Of a stretch of DNA of 64,000 nt, positions 1 through 11,359 are shown in pieces. The notes beneath the pieces were generated by a model. It worked only from the letters and a program-made list of their open reading frames with translations, had not been told where the DNA came from and made no database searches. This DNA comes from Siphonodentalium dalli. Its lineage: Eukaryota > Mollusca > Scaphopoda > Gadilida > Siphonodentaliidae. The position numbers and the translations under genes were made by a program. The DNA lies in contig CP136061.1 of the NCBI GenBank assembly GCA_032622095.1, positions 259,132,077 through 259,196,076 of the forward strand, written 5' to 3'. Numbering within the stretch: the stretch's first letter is position 1; each line of letters opens with the position of its first letter.

Positions 1-733
1 GAGGAATCTAATCGTGTGGTCGTATACGCCAAATTGGTGGCATTTGCGTGCTAGATGGGGGCATTAAATTTGAGACGAATATTTTAGTATCTGATTTCCA
101 CCAATTGTATATATATATTCATCTTCATAATGAATCTAATTGACTGGTTTAAAGATGTTAACACCGCTTGAGTCAGGGGTTGGGATGATAGGGTCACAAA
201 AAATTATAAAAATATGTTTAGACACAATTTCGCCACATTCATATATACACGTTCTTCTACAATGAAATGAGGAATCAGTGTTGTGGTTTCAAGACGCCAC
301 ATTTGGTGCCTATATTTGCGAATGTATGGCTGTGTTCTATATAACTTCACGAGGGACCAAAGGGAACTAACGTGCAGGGGTAACGTTCTAAGTGGAAGAT
401 AATGGTGCTGGTTAAAATCATCTAAAGTGACTATTTAGGTGGCATGGACAGAAAAGGGGGAGCGGCAGCAAAATTATGGAATAGTTTTCTCGCCGATTTC
501 AGACAAACTTATACATAATCATCTTCATGATATGGCGCTGCTCGAGTCACGGATGAGAGAGGTGAACCAAAATTGATACAACTAATCTCGATTATACCAT
601 GAGTGTAATTGGCGCGGTTTAAATATGTGAAAATTGACGCTAATCGAACCATGAATAGAAGGGGAGGGACACTAAAGCGGTTACAAATACGTTTAGCACT
701 AATTTACACCAAATTCATACACGTTCTTCTTTA
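1..733. repeat. Degenerate ~132-bp satellite, left part
   Basis: Diverged tandem units with recurring words in fixed order: GAGGAATCTAA, GTGTGGTTTAAAGACGCC, AAATTGGTGCC, GAGTCAGGGGTG, a G-rich stretch, TTTCCACCAAATTGATACA and CTTCTTC. The phase marker TTTCCACCAATTG recurs roughly every 130 bases. About 340-480 is a different segment also present at 1771-1950. The piggyBac-like MITE is inserted at 734. Short ORFs here carry no domain. Confidence 0.7.
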
Positions 734-1114
734 CCCTTTACCCAACAGAGCGGCCCTGTGCCAATGCATTCTCTTATATATGCGAGTCGACCATAGGTCG
801 CCTGGCATATATAAGAGAATGCATTGGCTTAACACATATTAAAAATGATAAAATTGTCAAAGAATGTAGAAAAATATTATTAAAATTGTTAAAATTGTTT
901 TTTTAGGCCAATGTATTCTCTTATATTTGCGAGGCGACCTATGGTCGACTCGCATATATAAGAGAATGCATTGGCACAGGGCATAACTGTAATCATCACA
1001 ATGTGGTCAATGAACCGTTTCCAATGATATCCATATTTGTATGGTATTATTGAGACAGACCGCAGATATTTTAGGCTGTTGAAGCTTTATTTGGCCGTTT
1101 TGTTGGGTAAAGGG
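734..1114 (-). mobile_element. piggyBac-like MITE, copy 1
   Basis: 381 bp bounded by CCCTTTACCCAACA and its inverted copy TGTTGGGTAAAGGG. The flanks are TTTA on the left (probably a mutated TTAA) and TTAA on the right. The CCC-starting TIR and TTAA target fit piggyBac-type elements. It is a reversed copy of 6638-7009. The centre (754-982) is a nested palindrome pair built of CCAATGCATTCTCTTATATA hairpins. No transposase is present. Confidence 0.85.
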
Positions 1115-2545
1115 TTAATAAGTAATCTAATTGTTCATTTAAACAAAGCAATCTGTAGACGCTTTCTTCTCCAAGGATACGAGGAATCAAATCGTGGGGG
1201 TTAAAGACGCCATAGTTCTTAATCAATGATGGTCCTTTCAAGGTCGACGGCCAACAAAACGTTATCGTGAACTGAAGGTACAGACAGCCTCCAATGTACC
1301 CGGATATGTCAACACGGTACTCAGAAAGTGTTTGCGATGATAGCTTATGTGTAAAATCGACACAACTGACCACAACAAGTGGCTGGGGCACTTTTGAAAA
1401 CGTCCACGGTGCCAACGTTTGACACTGAATGACTCTGGCTTGTCGTTGAAAGCTGTATACATTGTACGCGTCTGTTGGGCTCTGACACCAGCAATCAATT
1501 TCGCGTCTTGTTTATACTTAAAATCGTTTCGCGAGAAAATGTATTGTTCTATTCGTGGTGTATGCATATCTGGTATGTGCATAGCTATACTTTGTCAGAC
1601 TTGTCCGACATAATCTCGACAGGTTAAAAGGAAACAAACTTTGTATTATTTATATTTTGTTAAGGAGGCCATATTCGATCAATTTGAGGGGAAAATGTTA
1701 TACATTATAATCAATGTATGCTTAAGTACTATAATAACAACTCCTCAACCTCATTCTATCTCTATCTATTTTTGCGAATGTTTGTATGTCTGTGTTCTAT
1801 AGAATGTCACGGTGGACCCTCTCGATGGCACCAAATCGGTCTAACATGGGTAAATTTTTACGATGAACATAATGGTGCGGGTTAGAATTATCTAAAGGGA
1901 CGCTGTTGTTGTCAGGGGCAGGAAAGGGGAGGGGATGGTCAGCAAAAATGTTTTGTCATTTATACCTATATTAATTTATACATAATAATTTTGATGATAT
2001 GAGGAATAAAATTGTGTGGTTTAAAGATGTTAATAGTGGCCCCGTTCGAGTCAGGAGTGCACGGAAGGCGAGAGAGGCACCACAATTGATCAAAATAGTT
2101 TTAGCGCCGATTGCCACCAAATTGATACACATTCTTCTCCGTGATACAAAGAATATACTCATGTGATTGGAAGACGCCAAATTGGTACCGTTTTGGATGA
2201 CAGTTGGGGGCTACTAAATATGATAAGAATTTGTTTGGTAGCCGATGACCACCAAAATTTTAAATAACCATCTCCTTGCTATCAGGGTCTATATCTAAAA
2301 CTGCCAAAATTGGCGTCATTCGAGTCAGAGGTGCACTGAAGAGGGGGATGGCCCGAAATATTTTGTGCGCCGATTTCCCCAAATTGATACATATTCTTCT
2401 CCGTGATATGTGGAATCTAACCATTTGGTTTAAAAACGCCAAATCGGTGCCGTTTGGGTGAGAGGTGGGAGGGGTCACAACTATTTTACGAATTTGTTTA
2501 TTCGCTGATTTCCACCAATTGTATATATATCCATCCGCATAATAA
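1115..2545. repeat. Degenerate ~132-bp satellite, right part
   Basis: Continuation of the satellite. The marker CCACCAAATTG is at about 2114, 2247, 2377 and 2511, giving steps of 133, 130 and 134. 1771-1950 is a second copy of the segment at 340-480 (TTTGCGAATGT, CTGTGTTCTATA, AATGGTGCGGGTTA). 1160-1770 is mostly unassigned. Confidence 0.7.
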
Positions 2546-4400
2546 ACATAACTAGAATGAACTCACTGGAGCTGCCTATAATTGCGCCCATCACAAATTT
2601 GGCATGTTTTGTGGTGTCTTACCACCAACAGTTTGAACCACGGGTGCTGGCTTCTCGTTTGAGAGAGATCGATAACAAAACTCTAGATATAAAATCTCAG
2701 TTCATCCATCGCTGAAATAGTTGTGTGTACGGACAGAATATCTGTTATCTCAAGTTGTTCTATTACACTAATGCTAGTCTTAGTAATACGTACGAGTTGT
2801 ATGACATATGTATAGAACAATATAGACATCTTTCATATAAAGGATGTGAAAACGATTGGTTGCCGATGATGCTATATTATATACCAATTGGGTTAAATTA
2901 CTAGTGTGACTAGAACGACATAATTACAAATACCGACATAATTAAATAAAAGACACGCGACCGTTGGCTAGTCTTTGATCAACAGTGTGTCAATGAGAAC
3001 ATTCCCCCATTAGCGACTGATCTATCGATATGTCTATTGCGTTGAGAATGAGAAAGCTTGTTTTCCCAGTTAATTAATAAGGCATTTTAATAATCCATGT
3101 TTCCACATTCACATTCACAATTGTTTTTCAATTGAACCACGCTCTCGACTGTTTGGCCGGACATGCTTTATATGCACCAGGATCTTTCGAAAATGTTTTG
3201 AACTTTGTAGAAATATGTTTGCACCTCACTGCGGAAAAAAACGATTCCGCACGCATTTTTTAGACTTGATCTCAACTCACTTCCTCGAGTTTCAAGTTAC
3301 ATAAAATAGGCTTCTGATGGGCAGTACTATTGCCCACTTTTGTTTTCATGCAGTATATATATATTTATAATAATAAAACACGAAGTTGTTGGCAGATGGA
3401 ATGGTTTAGCAAGTCCGTGTAATACGAGTCTCAGCTGTCTGGACATCGACGCAATCATGTCTGGTGTTTGCGCGCCCATGTAGCTCGTGACGTCCTGATG
3501 TGCGTCGTGACGTCACGGCGTCTTGATCGGTTTCCAGAAAGAAATCATTCAATATTGTTCATTTATTAACGATTTGTTACCAAAATAAAACCAGATAACG
3601 ATGCAAATTAAGTATATATGTGGATTTAAATTACAATTGATGCAACCATTTCATATTAGCGTGTGCATTATTTACAGTATGTACTTCCGGTATGACGTAA
3701 CATGTTCGCGGAAGGACAGACACATGAACAGACAGATAAACAGAGATCCGGACCGAAAACATTACTTGCGTCCAGCTTGGACTGACGCAAGTAATTAAGT
3801 GTTTTAAATATGTTAAAAGTGGATACAAACCTTATAAAAGACACTTTGTTTTCCGGATTGAGAAGTCGAAGGTCAATATGAAATTGACCTAGTATACACG
3901 TATTTGTTTTGTTATTGGCTGTGGCTGACTTATACATGTAATACCGTATTTTGGGGTACATCATCTGAAGTTTCATCCTATTTTAATATTAACAAGAAAT
4001 TCAATTAATTGAGGAAAAACACCCACTCTCCCAAGTGGTAATGATAAGCTATTGGAGGGTCTACTAGTTCGCATACAAAACAGCATAATAAGGACATCAA
4101 CAGCTTGAAGATGGGAATAACCCACCATATATGGTATATATTCAACCAGGCTATGCTTAAGTTTGTTAATTGATGACTTATGTACATGTACAATACACAC
4201 AAATAGTAATAGCAATTAACGTTATGATTTTGAAACTAACCATGATAGAATATTGACAGTAAGGTGGTATTAACTACTACGAGTACTATTAGTAACAATA
4301 GTACTAATTTTCTAGCATAATATATGTGTAGGGCCTACATGATGTATGGGAAATATTAAAGGACAAAACAATAGTCACAATACAATTATAACATTTTTTT
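2546..4400. other. No gene recognised
   Basis: AT-rich single-copy-looking DNA. A full CRE-type palindrome TGACGTCA lies at 3508-3515 beside two partial ones. The overlapping ORFs at 3601-4215 have no domain. Confidence 0.4.
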
Positions 4401-4403
4401 TTA

Positions 4404-4885
4404 GTTAAGCGCAAGAAGAGCTAATTGCGCTTAAGTGCAATATGGGAATCTCTATTGTGCTTAAGCGCAATATGGAAGTATTTAACTGTGTTTAAGTGCA
4501 ATTATGGAATTTTCATATTGCGCTTAGATAATAAAACTTAACAAGGTATCTCTTAATAAGGAATATATTATATAGTGTACATAAACTCCCTGCAATTCAG
4601 GTGGTGTAGTCCATTCCCATGGTACAATGGGTGGAACAAATATAGGATTATTCTACTATTTGCACAAGGGCGATCTAATGAGATAAATTAATTGCGCTTA
4701 AGTGCAATATGGATGTAATTTCGCTTATGTGTAACAAGGAATGTCTTATTACACTTAAGCGCAATAAGAATATTCCTTATTGCACAGGAATATCATATTG
4801 TGCTTAAGCGCAATAAGGTATATCTCACTTCGCTTAAGCACAATAACTTAAGGAATGTTCTTATTGGGCTTGAGCGCAATTAGTT
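4404..4885. repeat. Cluster of ATTGCGCTTAAGCGCAAT palindromes
   Basis: About eleven perfect or near copies of the palindrome core GCGCTTAAGCGC, spaced 25-50 bases apart in AT-rich DNA (for example 4429, 4456, 4690, 4748, 4798). The same word recurs near 32000-33250 and 46920-48080. Variants change one half-site at a time (TTAAGTGCAA, TTGTGCTTAA). Confidence 0.75.
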
Positions 4886-5352
4886 ATTCGGTTAGTTAAA
4901 TAATAAGTTATTCGATATGTTTTTTTCATTACCGTGCAGCATTAATTAGAGATTCCTTAAGTTATTGCAGTTAATCGAAATTCGCTATTAAATGTCAATG
5001 TGGTTTCCCATAGAGATCATCAACGATGTCTATGCGCAAGGGACCCCCGCCAATCTTCTCTGTTGGGATTCCATTTGTTGGCTTATTAAATATGCACATA
5101 TGCTTAAGATAGTCGCGCGCGAAGAGCGCTCCCGTAGGTCGGGTTTTGGATCCCAGTTAATGAAAATATCATTGAAATAATCGGTTTACCCCAATAAACA
5201 TCCATCTATTCAATATACAGTTTTTGGAGCAGAATTAGGCAGTCCATATTGGACGCCATCATGGAATTTATTTTTGTTTGTTTAATTTTCACACATATTT
5301 ATTAGTTATGTGGATGGAGTTCTCATTAAACCTCACATCCTTATATTGGTTA

Positions 5353-5481
5353 CAGTAATGCCCAAAGTAATTGACCACTTAACCACATCAGAATTATGGG
5401 TAATTTTTCAGCATTTAAAATCCTGACAAATTACCCATTATTCTGCTGTGGTTAAGTGGTCAATTACTTCGAACATTACTG
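5353..5481. mobile_element. mariner-like palindromic MITE, copy 1
   Basis: A 129-bp almost full-length palindrome, CAGTAATGCCCAAAGTAATT ... AATTACTTCGAACATTACTG, flanked by TA (5351-5352, 5482-5483). The CAGT terminus and TA target are the hallmarks of Tc1/mariner non-autonomous elements. The centre is AATTTTTCAGCATTTAAAATC. Confidence 0.85.
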
Positions 5482-5527
5482 TATGAGGATTGAGTTATCA
5501 TTAAACCTCAAATCCTTATATTGGTTA

Positions 5528-5656
5528 CAGTAATGCCCAAAGTAATTCACCACTTAACAACAGCATAATTATGGGTAATTTTTCAGGATTTAAAATCCTG
5601 AAAAAATACCCATAATTCTGCTGTGGTTAAGTGATCAATTACTTTGGATATTACTG
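5528..5656. mobile_element. mariner-like palindromic MITE, copy 2
   Basis: 129 bp, near-identical to 5353-5481, flanked by TA at 5526-5527 and 5657-5658. The flanking words TTAAACCTCA, ATCCTTATATTGGT and GATGGAGTT are shared too, so this is a tandem duplication of host DNA plus element (period 175), not a second insertion. Confidence 0.85.
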
Positions 5657-6070
5657 TATGTAGATGGAGTTAAACCTCACATCAGTGTGTTGGGGATTTG
5701 GACCTTGGCTTGGGACCTTTGGTTTTTAACGCAACAAATGCGCGTACACCTTATACACAAATTTCTTATGTAACCAGAGTTTTTCTTGGATAAGATGAGT
5801 TTGAAGCCTGCCTACATTTCAAAATGTTGTCAGTTTTGTATTGTCTGCAGCGGAACTCGGCGTGTTGAAGCAAAAGTTACAAGAGATAAAATGTGTACGT
5901 AACGAGACTGTAAAACAAATGAAACAATAAATTGAGGGAGGGTGGGCGATACAGGGAACTAATAGACGTGACAAAGGACGAAACGTCCGCGTATGTTTCT
6001 AGATGTACTCGATTAGACTTCTGTAATTTTCTGTTTACATTTCTTTTTGAGCCCTTCCTCAACTCCATCT

Positions 6071-6455
6071 AATAATATTAATAATAATAATAAGGTTTAT
6101 AGTCACGACTCCACAAATCTGCTCTCGGACTTAACAATATACACATAAAACATATACAACACAATACAAATATACAACATAAACTGCGGCTCTTTCTTCA
6201 CTTTACGCAATGTGGGCCGAAGACCAAATGCCACTTCAATCAGGTGTGTTTTAAGTGCTGATTTGAAATCATTTATGTTTTGTGGAATCCTTAAGTGATC
6301 AGGAAGTAGATTCCACAGCTTTGGGCCAGCCACAGAAAAAGCGCGATCGCCGCATGTAACCAGATCCCCAGGTTTATAGACAAGTTGATTTGCCTTGGCG
6401 GACCTGAGGGGTCTGACGGGCTGATAGCGCTGAATGAGATCTAGACCTAGACATC
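6071..6455 (-). pseudogene. LINE reverse transcriptase C-terminal remnant with 3' tail
   Basis: On the minus strand an open frame from about 6455 to 6103 encodes RPLRSAKANQLVYKPGDL, then AFSVAGPKLWNLLPDHLR and NDFKSALKTHL. This is the well-known C-terminal end of CR1/RTE/jockey-type LINE polymerases (GP.LWNSLP..LR...l..FK..LKT.LF). It is followed at 6093-6071 by a TTA-rich microsatellite, the usual LINE 3' tail. It is 5'-truncated like most LINE insertions. The first codon shown by a simple start search (GTG at 6333) is not a real start. Confidence 0.85.
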
Positions 6456-6637
6456 AAAACTGTTCTATCTATCAACCACACAATTACACCCCATGTGTCA
6501 TAGAGATGACTATAAATAAGTTTGAATCAGTTGTAATAAAATAAAATATAATTCATCGGTTTGGTGGCACTCCACTTTACCATCCCTCATTCCACCACCG
6601 TCACTTTAGAAGCTTTTCATCTGCAACATTGTATTAA

Positions 6638-7009
6638 CCCTTTACCCAACAAACCGGCCAAAACCCGCCAAATAAAGCTTCAACAGCCTAAAATATCTTC
6701 GGTCTGTCTCAATAGAACCATACAAATATGGATATCATTGGAACCGGCTCCTTGACCACATTGTGATAGTTACAGTTATGCCCTGTGCCAATGCATTCTC
6801 TTATATATGCGAGTCGACCATAGGTCGCCTCGCATATATAAGAGAATGCATTGGCCTAAAACAAATCGTTTTTTACCATTTTTTCTTACATTCTTTAACA
6901 ATTTTATAATTTTTAATGTGTTAAGCCAATGCATTCTCTTATATATGCGAGGCGACCTCTTATATATAAGAGAATGCATTGGCACAGGGCCCTTCTGTTG
7001 GGTAAAGGG
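6638..7009 (+). mobile_element. piggyBac-like MITE, copy 2
   Basis: 372 bp with TIR CCCTTTACCCAACA ... TGTTGGGTAAAGGG and a perfect TTAA duplication at 6634-6637 and 7010-7013. It holds the same nested hairpins (6781-6989) as copy 1, and its left 130 bases are the inverse of the right end of copy 1. It is non-autonomous; the ORFs that cross the hairpins are not genes. Confidence 0.9.
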
Positions 7010-7482
7010 TTAATCGTTAAAATCTATCCCAGTTAGACCCGTTAGGGATCTCCAAGTTGGTCACATATTAATTTATATAGCAGACAGACATTCGCAGATA
7101 TAGATATGTAGCCCGGGCGATACTATAATTCGCTTGTCACAATTCTCACCTCGCGTAAATCGTGACGTTGGCAACTAAGTAGTACATATCAAATACAATA
7201 GCCCGTGAGACGCAATGGGTTAATTGATCCAAGTAGACTCATTGTGCGATCAAATCGACACCATCGTCAAACGACATACATATTATACAATTGCATATGG
7301 TACGTGTGTCTCCATCCGTACTGGCGAATTGACGTCACTTCTGCAATAGGCAGAAATATATATTGGCGTTTTTTAATCCGAGTTATTGGGTGAACGCAAA
7401 CCGTGGTTGACCGATATCTAACATCACTGTATTATTTGAACACCGAGTAGAGCTGCACTATTAAAGCAACATATCATCATAC

Positions 7483-7657
7483 AAATATGTTCATGTAGGC
7501 TCACATAGGACCTAAATATTCATATAGGCTCATATATGACCTAAATATTCATATAGGCTCATATAGGACCTAAATATTCATACAGGCTCATATAGGACCT
7601 AAATATGCATATAGGCTCAAATTGGACCTAAGTATTTACATTAGTTCATATTGGACG
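7483..7657. repeat. 29-bp minisatellite
   Basis: About six copies of ATTCATATAGGCTCATATAG GACCTAA-type units, more diverged at both ends. Confidence 0.85.
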
Positions 7658-7659
7658 GA

Positions 7660-8000
7660 TTGTATTCTGAGATGGGTCCATAGTGAGCGTTCTCTGTTGA
7701 ATGGCGCGGCCGTAGTGAAAACACAGTATAAAGAGTGCGCATCTGATTAGTAGTGTCGATGAAAAAGGTAGATCAAATAGTGCCAATTGTGGGTATTTTG
7801 TATGGAAATATTCCCATATTGGACAGTTTAAAAAAACGTGTTTTACGACTATATTAAGCGAATATTGAGATTAAACAATGCCCGTATGGCCGCATTTCGT
7901 ATATAACTGGTTTTGGACTGTTTTTAAAAAAGCGAGTTGTACGTCCATGAAAAGTGTATTTTGAGGTTCTACAGTTCCAACAGCGTATGTTCTCATTAAA
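7660..8000 (+). repeat. Dispersed repeat related to 21350-21770
   Basis: GGTCCATAGTGAGCGTTCTC, then TTGAATGGCGCGGCCGTAGTG here resembles the reverse complement of 21600-21650. Words around CCCATATTG are shared with the rest of that region. No coding potential was seen. Confidence 0.4.
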
Positions 8001-8819
8001 ATACGCCCGTTATGTGCTTTTTCCACGAGGGCTGATTACAGTGACGTCATTGTCGTGGGTTGGAACTATCCCAGAAAAAAAGCAGTGGTAATTTCAACCC
8101 GTCAACATAACTTCAAGGTTTGTATTAGGTGTTCGATTAAGCTTATGATCGGTATGGAATGTCACACCACTGGGACCTATAATTGGTATAATGGGGTCGA
8201 CGTACCAAAGGGTGGAGTTATAGAAATTTAGTGCCCAATGAAATTCATCAATTATCATCTTCACTTGGCTGACTAATCTGATGTTTTGGTTGGATGGACA
8301 AGTAAAACAACCACATCTGAGCTCTTTCCTCGAGATAATTCATCGGAACTCTTTACGACATAGTTTGTGGAGCTATACAAAAGGCAGGTTGTTTAAGAGG
8401 GCACTGGGATAATCGGGATGCAGATTTGTTTCGAATGGAGTCGGTTGGGCAGAAGGGATTGAATGAATATGACTTAAATCTTCACATCCAACTATTCAGT
8501 TATCTGTCACAAAACAACTATTCCACTCACTGACCCAATAGCTTGTATTTCAGCTTTGATATAGCAGAAACGAGATTTATTACAGTGTGATATATGATTT
8601 GAAATACATGTTGATTCTTCCATTTGGTCTTAATTTTGTTGGCAAATTTGTATTTTGAAGTCAATTTTAATTCAATATCTTTTATTATGTGATCAACTTT
8701 TATATCCATGGTCTTTTACAGCAACGCCCGTGTGCATAAATTTTGGGCTGAAACTATTGATTAGAAGGTAAATATTAACCACGTTCACCCATGCCCTGCA
8801 CTTTACCTTATATCTATTA
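8001..8819. other. No gene recognised
   Basis: No repeat or coding signal seen apart from a 60-codon ORF on the minus strand (8527-8709) without a domain. Confidence 0.4.
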
Positions 8820-9432
8820 TTGTATTCTATCACAATATGTAAATAGTATGCAAATGGAGTTACCTAACCGTTTCTATAGTGAATGGAGTTTACCACTCAG
8901 TTATAAACGTATACATTGAAGTTTTACTTTATTAATCTGGAAAAATATGCAGGACAAATATGCAGACGACAGATAATAAAAGTGCAGAAGGAGTTTTGTC
9001 ATATTGGATGGAAATGTTCAGATGATAAATTCGACAAACGACACTGTTTGTTGAACTTGTTATCTGAACAATTCCTTACGGATAACAACTCACCAATGAG
9101 AATGTAGTATAGAAGTGTTCATTAAACGTTCTGTTATAACAATATATATAGATCGCACAAGTTATTATGTAGAATATATAATGTGTACTATTCGGTGCAA
9201 ATGGCTTGTTGCGATTATTTAGTAATTAACCATTTCCATACTAAATGTGTTATCCCATTAAGTTATAAATGCATTGGAATGATATGTTGTTAGTTTGGAG
9301 ACATGTTCAAGTGATAACAGCAGACACGGACAGACGAACGGAAGATACGAATGATTCACATCGATAGGTGGGAAATGTTCAGAGAATATGTTAAACAAAC
9401 GACCAATTGCCGTTTGTTGAACTTATTATGAT
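8820..9432. repeat. Two diverged copies of a ~300-bp repeat
   Basis: 8820-9130 and 9240-9432 share GGAAATGTTCAGA, ACAAACGAC and GTTTGTTGAACTT in order. The second copy is interrupted by hAT-like element A and resumes at 10364. Confidence 0.6.
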
Positions 9433-10363
9433 CAGGGATTCCGCTATACCGGCAGGGGGTCCCTTTGACGGCCCCGTTCCCCTAGCCAAGTTTTCCCCTA
9501 GCAAAGTTTTTCTCTGATTTTCCCCTGACGCATTCCCCTCCCAGGGCCCTTGAACCCTTTGTTTTAATGCAAACTCCTTGAAAACCCTGGAATTTCGTGT
9601 AACCGTAAAACCTTCAGTATATCGATTCGTAATATATAGCCGGAAACGATATATTTTGTGTACGATGCGAATGCGATATTTGTGACGTAACTCTACCAAT
9701 GAAGCGTCATAGCTTCGTTGGTTACCAAGTACAAATCTTTATATAGCAATTATCTCGAGTCAATATCAATTGTGTGACCCCCCTCTCCCGCCCAATGAAG
9801 CATCATAGCCAACACTTTCCCGCCGATAGCAGCAATTCTCTCGAGGTAATTTCAATTGTGTGACCCCAAATGATTGAATGCAACAACAAAATAGTTCCGA
9901 GCTTTTTAAACCAGTGTTCGTAGATCGAATAAATTTTTAAAAGACGAGTGAATGTTACTGTTGGTCATGAACTTCCCTTGGTGACTTGGCGAGGCACCTC
10001 CTCAAGAGTATAGTTGACTTTTAACTGGTACGAAATATCATAGTACATTTAATTATTCTACCCACCGGAAATAAAAAATATATCTAAATTTACTCTCAGT
10101 TAAAAGTTTGTTTTTATTTCACTCAGTTCAACCACAATAATGTGGTTAATCAACTTAATTGACTGACTGTTGTATCACATAAATTGTTACATTTCTTGTT
10201 TTAATTTTGAGAATGTATACATACCAGAATTATAATCGTAATTCGCGTTCTGCTGGACAATGCATTTCTAGTGTTGCACTTTTCTAAATTTTCGAAGCAG
10301 GTGTTCGATTTTTCCCCTATCTACAAACCGGCCCCATTCCCCTACCCCCTAGCGGAAACACTG
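9433..10363. mobile_element. hAT-like non-autonomous element A
   Basis: 931 bp with imperfect TIRs CAGGGATTCCGCTA and TAGCGGAAACACTG. The right flank TATTATCT and left flank TATTATGAT look like a decayed 8-bp duplication. An uninterrupted paralogous site (TTGAACTTGTTATCTGAACA) is present at about 9053. The ends are rich in TTCCCCTAGC. No transposase fragment was recognised. The ORF at 9391-9699 crosses the boundary and is not a gene. Confidence 0.75.
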
Positions 10364-10897
10364 TATTATCTGAACATTAAGAAGTCGTCACATTCGTGAA
10401 TTTTCAAACAGTTTCAATTTCAAACTATCAATTTGAAGGAAAACATAATTATCCCTTATAAGCAATGCATGATATGGTACTATAACAACTATTATCCTCA
10501 CAATATGAGATAAATGTTATGTTTGCATGTTGGTCGATAGACAGTTTGACTGGAAATATTAAAATTCACACACTACAATATCTAGGCTGTGAACTCAATT
10601 AGGTTATGCGCTCAGTCTGCCGTCTGAAATCCTGACTCCCTGCGAGAAAATAAGCAAAACAGTTTTATTGCATACTTCAGATTTTTGACAGCCATTCTTT
10701 TTATAAGGAATAATTATCATAATACTACATACTGTCCGAAAGGGTAAATCAGTATTGAGTAGTTATGTCTGCCAGATTATTGAAAACGTGGTTGAGTAAT
10801 ATTTATGTTGTTTTGTGCTGTTTTATGTTGTTTTGGTCCTTTACCCTGCATATCTTTTTCATAATTCGAAAATATATCTCATATGGTGAGGGAAAGC

Positions 10898-10903
<6 letters not shown>

Positions 10904-10924
<21 letters not shown>
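10904..10924. repeat. (TA)n microsatellite
   Basis: A pure TA run just upstream of the fold-back element. Confidence 0.9.
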
Positions 10925-10929
<5 letters not shown>

Positions 10930-10986
10930 AAATGATGAAGAAACTCTCCTCTGAGGTAGGTGACTGCTGACGTGAAGAATTGAATA

Positions 10987-11276
10987 GTTTGAAAATTAAG
11001 AAAGGCATCCGTTTATTGTTGAATATTTATTACATGTATGTACATACAGCTATACCGGTTTCGGCACATCTTGCCTTTTCAATAGCTTGGAGTCACTGAT
11101 GAAGAAATTTCATGGTGAATGTCATTCATGAAATATCTTACAGACTAAGAAGAGTACACATTTTCATCAGTGACTCCAAGCTATTGAAAAGGCAAGATGT
11201 GCCGAAACCGGTATAGCTGTATGTACATGCATGTAATAAATATTCAACAATGAACGGATACGTTTCTTAATTTTCA

Positions 11277-11279
<3 letters not shown>
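10987..11279. mobile_element. Fold-back element with ~117-bp arms
   Basis: The arms 10987-11103 and 11163-11279 are about 97% inverse copies, starting GTTTGAAAATTAAGAAA, with a loop of about 60 bases. TA lies on both outer sides. The right arm contains AAGGCAAGATGTGCCGAAAC, a stem-loop plus GAAAC resembling a hammerhead-type segment (see findings). Confidence 0.85.

Positions 11280-11354
<75 letters not shown>
11280..11354. repeat. (TA)n microsatellite
   Basis: About 75 bases of TA repeats with one GC interruption, directly after the fold-back element. Confidence 0.95.
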
Positions 11355-11359
11355 TATAG

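Noticed and set aside
3480-3520. CRE-type promoter from clustered GTGACGTC words
   Set aside because: No gene follows, and similar words are scattered at 7333, 8042, 21231 and 40338 without context.
6776-7013. ORFs encoding RIYKRMHW-type repeats on both strands, also at 609-842
   Set aside because: They are translations of the nested hairpins in the piggyBac-like MITE.
11090-11165. Hammerhead core CTGATGA in the loop of the fold-back element
   Set aside because: CTGATGA is present, but the expected GAAA after the stem is not, so no ribozyme can be drawn there.
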